From positions 29,537-93,536 of the forward strand of contig JAJPWY010000036.1 in assembly GCA_021205725.1 (NCBI GenBank): a stretch of 64,000 nt of DNA, in the 5' to 3' direction. Positions 59,230-64,000 of this stretch are shown in pieces; the stretch's first letter is position 1, and every line of letters starts with the position of its first letter. This DNA comes from Clostridiales bacterium (GTDB taxonomy: Bacteria; Bacillota; Clostridia; Oscillospirales; Oscillospiraceae). The position numbers were made by a program, and so were the translations under genes. The notes beneath the pieces are model-generated. The model was not told the origin of the DNA. It did no database searches and worked only from the letters and a program-made list of their open reading frames with translations.

Positions 59230-60150
59230 TCAATATTCGTCTAACGGGAGCAGCTCTCCCTCGGGGCATTCCAGGTGGATACGCTCCTCCTCCGGCTGGC
59301 GGCGGTAGGCTCCCGGACTGCAATGGTAGTGTTTCGTAAAGCTGTGGGTAAACGCCTGGAGGCTGTTATACCCCACCATTCCGGCAATGGTCTCCACCGA
59401 GAGGGTGGTGTCGGTCAGCAGCTTTGCCCCCTCCCGCATCCGTAGCAGGATCATGTAGTCCTTGGGGGAGACGCCCATCTTCTGGGTGAACAGCTTGGTG
59501 AAATAGCTGCGGTCGATGCCGATGGAGGCGGCCACCTCCCCCACCTTCATGGAGGCGTAGTTGTGCCGGATATAGTTCAGGCCGTGCTGGACATAGTCGC
59601 TGGAGTCATATTCCATGTGAAGGCTGCGTTCCTCTCTGCTGCCGGAGTGGATGGCAAGGCCCAGAAACTGGTACAGCACCCCTAACCGCCACAGGTCATG
59701 GGTCAGGTTCAGCTCCGTCTTGTCCAGCAGATCGGAGACCAGGGAGCAGAAGTCCGCCGGGTCGGTGTTGCAGTCCCGGATATTCACCCCTCTGTGGAAG
59801 CCCGCCTGCTCCAGGTAATAAGGGGCCTTCTCCCCTGCGAAGGTGATCCAGCAGTAGGCCCAGGGATTGTCACAGGACGCCCAGTAGCGGGTCATCTCCC
59901 CGGGCTTTGCCACGAAGATCTGCCCGTCATGAACCATTCTGTTCGCCCCGTTCACCTCCAGGAACCCCTCCCCGGACATGACCACATGGAAGTGGTACCC
60001 CGGACGGCTGGTAGGGCCGAAGGAATAGCCCGGGCGACATTTCTCAATGCCGCAGCTCATCAGGTAGAGGGATTCCGTCTGTCGGTTGCGGTAGGTCAGT
60101 TCGAACAGCCGATACTGGCCCGCCTTGAAGAAAAACTGCATTTTTGCCAT
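59230..60150 (-). CDS. AraC-family transcriptional regulator of the raffinose operon
   Basis: 306 aa. An N-terminal cupin-like sensing domain (GYHFHVVMSGEGFLEVNG; GEMTRYWASCDNPWAYCWITF) is followed by two helix-turn-helix motifs typical of AraC proteins (VGEVAASIGIDRSYFTKLFTQKMGVSPKDYM and IAGMVGYNSLQAFTHSFTKHY-type, each shown here by its key stretch only). The layout matches MsmR/RafR activators of raffinose genes. It is encoded inside the operon between permease and alpha-galactosidase, which would give positive feedback. Confidence 0.92.
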   Translation of the reverse strand: MAKMQFFFKAGQYRLFELTYRNRQTESLYLMSCGIEKCRPGYSFGPTSRPGYHFHVVMSGEGFLEVNGANRMVHDGQIFVAKPGEMTRYWASCDNPWAYCWITFAGEKAPYYLEQAGFHRGVNIRDCNTDPADFCSLVSDLLDKTELNLTHDLWRLGVLYQFLGLAIHSGSREERSLHMEYDSSDYVQHGLNYIRHNYASMKVGEVAASIGIDRSYFTKLFTQKMGVSPKDYMILLRMREGAKLLTDTTLSVETIAGMVGYNSLQAFTHSFTKHYHCSPGAYRRQPEEERIHLECPEGELLPLDEY

Positions 60151-60253
60151 AAGTCATGCTCCCATATGCGCTGATGCGGCTCCAGTCGGTCGGGCAGCGG
60201 CTCCCTCCCGGTGGAAAAACGGGCAAAAGCGGTCGTACTGACCGCCGGGCGCT

Positions 60254-60292
60254 CCTGCCCCCGCCCCCGGCGGACGGGCCGCCGGAGGCAGG
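60254..60292 (-). other. Intercistronic hairpin between msmG-like and AraC genes
   Basis: CCTGCC (60254-60259) and CGGCGG (60268-60273) pair with CCGCCG (60279-60284) and GGCAGG (60287-60292). TTTTCC lies before, not after, the stem on the minus strand, so it is a stability or processing element at most. Confidence 0.45.
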
Positions 60293-60319
60293 AAAAGGAG
60301 GGAAATAGTTGCTTTGATT

Positions 60320-61159
60320 TTACAGCTTGCCTCCCGAGGTTGCAATCCCCTCGATAAACTGTTTCTGGAAAATCAGATAGAGTACGATCATGGGGATGCA
60401 GGCCATCAGGGCGGCGGCCATCAGCTCCGGATAGTTGGAGCTGTACTGCCCCTGCATCTTCGCCAGGGCGGCGGAGAGGGTGGTGTTCTCCACCTGGGGG
60501 CAGACGATCATGGGCCACATCAGATCCTTGTAGGCGAACACCGCCGTAAAGATGCCCAGGCTCACCATGGCGGACCGGGTCAGGGGGGCCATGATCCACA
60601 GGAACCGCTGGGGGATGTTGCAGCCGTCGATGGCGGCGGCCTCCTCCAGATCCTTGGGCAGGCCCTGATACCCCTGCTTGAGCAGGAAGGTGCCGAAGGC
60701 GGTCACCACGCCGGGGAACACCAGCCCGGCAATGCTGTTGGTCCAGCCCAGGCTGGTCACCATGACGTACTGGGGGATGATGAAGATCTGACTGGGCACC
60801 ATCATCTGAATCAGAATCAGGGAGAACAGGAGGTTCTTCCCGGGAAAGTGGAGACGGCCAAAGGCATAGCCCGCCAGAGTGGCGGTGAGCACGGCGCAGA
60901 CCACCCGCCAGAAGATCATCAGGATGGTATTTTTATACAGGTACAGGAAATTGTAGTTCTTCCAGACGGAGACGAAGTTGTCGAGGCTCCAGCTGGAGGG
61001 GAAGATGACGAAGGGGTTCACCGAGGTGGCCTCGGTCAGCGTCTTGAACGCGGTCAGCAGCATCCACAAAAAGGGCACCAGCATGGTGATGGAGCAGATG
61101 ATGAGGATGAGATGGATCAGCCCCTGGGTGGCGCGCTGCTTTGCCTGATAGCTTTCCAT
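60320..61159 (-). CDS. msmG: Carbohydrate ABC transporter permease (MalG/MsmG type)
   Basis: 279 aa with six membrane helices. The EAA loop that contacts the ATPase reads LEEAAAIDGCNIPQRFLWIM. The family start MLVPFLWMLLTAFK and FPSSWSLDNFV are typical of CUT1 permeases. With the MsmF-like partner it forms the channel for a raffinose-type sugar. AGGAGG precedes the ATG. The symbol is given by similarity of the operon to msm loci. Confidence 0.92.
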   Translation of the reverse strand: MESYQAKQRATQGLIHLILIICSITMLVPFLWMLLTAFKTLTEATSVNPFVIFPSSWSLDNFVSVWKNYNFLYLYKNTILMIFWRVVCAVLTATLAGYAFGRLHFPGKNLLFSLILIQMMVPSQIFIIPQYVMVTSLGWTNSIAGLVFPGVVTAFGTFLLKQGYQGLPKDLEEAAAIDGCNIPQRFLWIMAPLTRSAMVSLGIFTAVFAYKDLMWPMIVCPQVENTTLSAALAKMQGQYSSNYPELMAAALMACIPMIVLYLIFQKQFIEGIATSGGKL

Positions 61160-61171
61160 GTGCGCACCTCC

Positions 61172-62071
61172 TTAATTGTAGAAGACCCACTTCTTCTCGC
61201 TCTTCTGCAAGAGGAAGGTCAGGGCCATAATGATGACCAGCATACACACCACGATGGTGGCGCCGTAGCCCCGGTCGCCGTTAGTGAAGGTGTACTTGTA
61301 GAAGATGTAGACCACGGACTGCACCGAGGACAGGGCCTGGTTGGTGTTGTCCATCACCATGTAGATCAGATCGAAGATCTGCAGCGCTCCGATGATGCGG
61401 GTCTGGAGGATAAAGAAGGTGGTGGGGCTGAGCAGGGGGACGGTGATGGAGAAGAACTGCCGGAGGCCGGAGGCCCCGTCGATCTCCGCCGCCTCATAGT
61501 AGTCGTGGGGGATCTCCTGCAAACCGGAGAGGAACAGGATCATGTTATAGCCCACGATGGACCAGACGCCGATGATGCCGATGGAGATCCACGCCGTGTT
61601 GGGGTCGGAGATCCAGGCCACGTCCAGGCCGAACAGGTTGTTGAGCAGGCCGAACTGCTGGTTGTACAGGAACTTCCACACCATGGCCACCGCCGCAGGT
61701 GCCGCCACCATGGGCAGGAAGAAGATGGTGCGGTAGCCGCCCCGGAAGGCGATCTTCCGGTTGAGCAGCACCGCCAGCACCAGGCCGATGCCGATGCCGA
61801 AGGGCACCTCGATGATGGCGTATTTCAGGGTGTTGAGCAGACTGCCCCAGAACTCCGAGCTGGTCAGCACGTTCTGGTAATTGGTCAGGCCGATGAACTG
61901 GTTTCCCCTGCCGAAATCGCCTGTCTTGCAGAAGGACTGATAGATGGTATAGATAATGGGATAGAAGTTCAGGACGATCAGGCCGATCATGGTGGGGGCC
62001 ACGAAGATCAGCCCCCACATGGCCTCATTTTTCTCCGCCCTGGACATCTTCTTTTTGATTTTCCGGGTCAT
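61172..62071 (-). CDS. msmF: Carbohydrate ABC transporter permease (MalF/MsmF type)
   Basis: 299 aa from ATG 62071, which has AAAGGAGAAA; an in-frame ATG 36 bases earlier lacks a good site. Six membrane helices and the EAA loop YEAAEIDGASGLRQFFSITVP are clear, and the GLIFVAPTMIGLIVLNFYPI start is typical of CUT1 permeases. It lies between the binding protein and the second permease. The operon codes no ATPase, so a shared MsmK-type ATPase encoded elsewhere must energise it. Confidence 0.93.
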   Translation of the reverse strand: MTRKIKKKMSRAEKNEAMWGLIFVAPTMIGLIVLNFYPIIYTIYQSFCKTGDFGRGNQFIGLTNYQNVLTSSEFWGSLLNTLKYAIIEVPFGIGIGLVLAVLLNRKIAFRGGYRTIFFLPMVAAPAAVAMVWKFLYNQQFGLLNNLFGLDVAWISDPNTAWISIGIIGVWSIVGYNMILFLSGLQEIPHDYYEAAEIDGASGLRQFFSITVPLLSPTTFFILQTRIIGALQIFDLIYMVMDNTNQALSSVQSVVYIFYKYTFTNGDRGYGATIVVCMLVIIMALTFLLQKSEKKWVFYN

Positions 62072-62137
62072 GATTTCTCCTTTCTGTCTGCACTCCGGCC
62101 GGGACATCTCTCCGCCCCGGCCGGAGGTGCTGTCAAA

Positions 62138-63469
62138 TCACTCCGTCGCCAGCGTCTCGTTCATGCTGGTAGCGCAGTCGTCCAGGACGCTGCTCATGAG
62201 AGAGGTGTCCAGCCAGGCGTCCACCAGCTTTTCCCGGTAATAGTTCTGCCAGGTGGTGGTGTAGCGGCTGTGGGGATAGGAGATGAGGGTGGCGGTGTCG
62301 TTCATGACCTGCACGGCGGAGGCGTCGATGCCCTTGGCGGAGATGACGTCGGCATAGGCGCTGTCCGCGCCCACATAGCCGGACAGGGTCACGCCCAGCT
62401 CGGCCTGCTTGACCTGCATCTCGTAGCTGGACAGCCACAGCACCAGGGCGGCGGCCTCGTTGGGATGGGAGGTGGAGGCGGAGGCGGACCAGGCCAGGGA
62501 GTTGTAGATGGTCACCCGCTCGCCGTCGTCACACTGACCGTTGCCGTTGGCGTCGTAATAGGGCAGGACGGCGGTGGCGTAGTTCTCCGAGCCGTCATAG
62601 GCGGTGAAGCCCGCCAGGGTGTAGTTGCCCTGGCAGATCATGGCCACCAGGTCGTTGGTGAACAGGCCGTTGGTGCCGTTCTCGGAGACCAGGGACTGAG
62701 GGGCGAAGGCGTCGTCGATGAGCGTGCCTACAAACTCCATGGCCGCCTTGGTCGCGTCGGAGTCCAGACCGGAGGTGGTACCGTCCTCAGAGATGACGGC
62801 GCCGCCCATGGCGTAGACGATGTTCCACCAGCCGTCCTGGTCGTTGGTGGTGTTCATGGCCGCGCCGTAGACAGAGCCGCCGCTGGCGGCGGTGATGCCG
62901 GAGGCCACCTCATAGAAGGTGTCCCAGGTCCAGGTCTCGTCCGGGTAGTCGAAGCCGTACTCATCAAAGATGGCCTTGTTGTAGAGGATGACGTTGATAT
63001 CGTGGTCTTTTGGGATGCCGTAGTAAGAGCCGTCATAGGCGAAGGTCTCCACAGCGCCCTCATAGTAGTTGGACATATCGATGTCCTCGTCCGCCTCGAT
63101 ATAAGGGGTCAGATCCAGCAGGATGCCGCCGGACATGTACTTCTCCGCCTCCTGGACGTGCATCCAGAACACGTCGGCCATGTCGCCGCCGGAGGCCCCG
63201 GCCTCCAGCAGGGTCCAGTAGTTGTCCCAGGTCACCACGTTGACCTTGACGGCGATGCCGGTGTCCTCGGTGAACAGGTCGCAGATCTCCTGGATGCCGT
63301 CCTGCTGGTCAGAGTCCCACACCCAGACCTCCAGCTCTGCGGACGTGTCTAGCTCTGCCTCCGGGTCGGCGGAGTCGCCTGCGGAGCTGTCGGCCGCCCC
63401 GCAGGCCGCCAGGGCCAGGGCCATGACGACGGCGAGCAGCAGCGCCAGCCATTGTTTGATGCGCTTCAT
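62138..63469 (-). CDS. msmE: Sugar ABC transporter binding lipoprotein (MsmE type)
   Basis: 443 aa from ATG 63469, with GGAGG 10 bases upstream. Lipoprotein signal ends ALAACG. A short Ser/Asp/Glu linker is followed by a family 1 extracellular solute-binding fold (LEVWVWDSDQQDGIQEICDLF; YYGIPKDHDINVILYNKAIFDEYG; WTWDTFYEVA). It should capture raffinose-family or related oligosaccharides and hand them to the MsmF/MsmG channel. It is the first gene of the operon, directly behind the promoter at 63534-63562. Confidence 0.93.
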   Translation of the reverse strand: MKRIKQWLALLLAVVMALALAACGAADSSAGDSADPEAELDTSAELEVWVWDSDQQDGIQEICDLFTEDTGIAVKVNVVTWDNYWTLLEAGASGGDMADVFWMHVQEAEKYMSGGILLDLTPYIEADEDIDMSNYYEGAVETFAYDGSYYGIPKDHDINVILYNKAIFDEYGFDYPDETWTWDTFYEVASGITAASGGSVYGAAMNTTNDQDGWWNIVYAMGGAVISEDGTTSGLDSDATKAAMEFVGTLIDDAFAPQSLVSENGTNGLFTNDLVAMICQGNYTLAGFTAYDGSENYATAVLPYYDANGNGQCDDGERVTIYNSLAWSASASTSHPNEAAALVLWLSSYEMQVKQAELGVTLSGYVGADSAYADVISAKGIDASAVQVMNDTATLISYPHSRYTTTWQNYYREKLVDAWLDTSLMSSVLDDCATSMNETLATE

Positions 63470-63533
63470 GATGGTTTTTCCTCCTTCAATGTGTTTTTCC
63501 ATGAGTCTAAGTTGTCTCAAGGAGATTACCATA

Positions 63534-63562
63534 AGTATAGACGCACCTAAAATCGTTGACAA
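63534..63562 (-). promoter_or_regulatory. Promoter of the raffinose/sucrose operon
   Basis: Minus strand: -35 TTGTCA (63557-63562), 17-base spacer, -10 TATACT (63534-63539), 65 bases before the msmE start. Confidence 0.75.
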
Positions 63563-63737
63563 TGTTCTGACGTGGGATGGACTTGTCCGTTTGTGGAATC
63601 GGGTGTCAAAAATTTCCCAGCGTTCGCAGCCATTTCCCGCCTTTGCGGGAAGAAATGCGGCAGGAAATGGCCGAATCACGCACAAATTTCTCTCTGCGCT
63701 TTTGCGTTTTCCCTCCATATCCGGCTGTAAAGCGCGC

Positions 63738-63781
63738 AAATCCCCTCCGTCCGTTCGCTTTTCGAAGGACGGAGGGGATTT
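63738..63781 (-). terminator. Terminator of the 2-hydroxyacid dehydrogenase gene
   Basis: AAATCCCCTCCGTCC (63738-63752) pairs with GGACGGAGGGGATTT (63767-63781), with an inner TTCG/CGAA extension. T runs are short on both strands. Confidence 0.7.
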
Positions 63782-63812
63782 TGTGCCTGTCAGGATGTCA
63801 GTTGTTCCGGCG

Positions 63813-64000
63813 TCACACCAGATTCTGGGGGGTGCCTGCCAGGAACTGCTTCAGATTCTCTACCACGATGACCGCCCGCTTCTCAAAGGCCTGCTGGCTG
63901 GCGAAGGCCACGTGGGGGGTGAGCACCGTATGGGGGGCGGAGAGAAGGGGATGGTCGGCGGGGATGGGCGGCTCCTGCTCGAACACGTCCACACCGGCCC
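63813..64000 (-). CDS. D-isomer-specific 2-hydroxyacid dehydrogenase, C-terminal end (cut by window edge)
   Basis: Only the last ~62 residues are visible, ending with a TGA at 63813-63815. The segment reads GVDVFEQEPP, then HPLLSAPHTVLTPHVAFAS, which is the family's C-terminal signature with the catalytic His in TPH. The family covers D-3-phosphoglycerate, glycerate and lactate dehydrogenases, and the fragment does not tell which. A strong hairpin follows the stop. Confidence 0.88.
   Translation of the reverse strand, partial: AGVDVFEQEPPIPADHPLLSAPHTVLTPHVAFASQQAFEKRAVIVVENLKQFLAGTPQNLV

Larger units (their letters stand above)
63470..63812. other. Control region upstream of the raffinose operon
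   Basis: This 343-base gap contains no gene. It carries the msmE promoter (63534-63562), a GGAC-TT-GTCC inverted repeat at 63579-63588, two overlapping inverted repeats (63629-63637 with 63663-63671; 63634-63640 with 63645-63651) that cannot form together, and the terminator of the gene at the right edge (63738-63781). Confidence 0.65.

Overview
The window looks like a piece of chromosome from a high-GC (about 60% by eye) Bacillota, most likely a gut clostridium of the Oscillospiraceae (Flavonifractor/Lawsonibacter/Oscillibacter-like). This is inferred from the gene families: BMP lipoprotein, HTH-PfkB/PsuG pair, GPH symporter, permuted membrane GH3, Amt-PII fusion, GHKL/LytTR two-component pair and strong AGGAGG ribosome binding sites. 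No rRNA, tRNA, CRISPR array, phage or intact insertion sequence was seen. The only RNA-level features are promoters, leaders and terminators.

Left part (1-24.5 kb). A nucleoside-type BMP lipoprotein (cut by the window edge) is divergent from psuK-psuG (pseudouridine breakdown), followed by pepF. A leftward efflux-type operon then encodes two membrane-fusion adaptors, a MacB-type ATPase and a permease. Next come a small VWA protein, a znuA-znuC-znuB zinc importer, a glycerophosphodiester phosphodiesterase, two zinc-ribbon proteins (one with Big and YARHG domains), lacZ, an ammonium channel fused to a PII protein with an attenuator-like leader, and sfsA.

Middle (24.6-42.2 kb). rpoB-rpoC stand alone behind a near-consensus promoter, without rplKAJL. 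They are followed by a phosphate pair: a PstS-like lipoprotein whose two lobes are in permuted order, and a Na/Pi cotransporter with a PhoU-like tail. On the other strand a compact cassette encodes an MBOAT acyltransferase, a tiny membrane protein and two SGNH-type proteins fused to BspA-like leucine-rich repeats. It looks like a surface-polymer O-acylation system. Rhamnulokinase lies just upstream of it.

Right part (42.4-64 kb). Two glycan-use loci, both leftward. The first is a GHKL kinase/LytTR regulator pair followed by alpha-L-rhamnosidase (GH78), a GPH symporter, a permuted membrane-anchored GH3 and a small membrane protein. Paired direct repeats 21 bp apart sit just upstream of the GH78 promoter. 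The second is a nine-gene raffinose/sucrose operon: sugar ABC binding protein and two permeases, AraC regulator, GH36 alpha-galactosidase, a small membrane-tethered protein, a YesL/DUF624 protein, amylosucrase and fructokinase. It has no ATPase gene of its own. The window ends inside a 2-hydroxyacid dehydrogenase gene.

Most interesting leads: the LRR-SGNH/MBOAT cassette, the permuted PstS-like protein, the amt leader with two hairpins, the LytTR-type control of the rhamnosidase operon, and the two-adaptor efflux operon with an Asp-Thr repeat.
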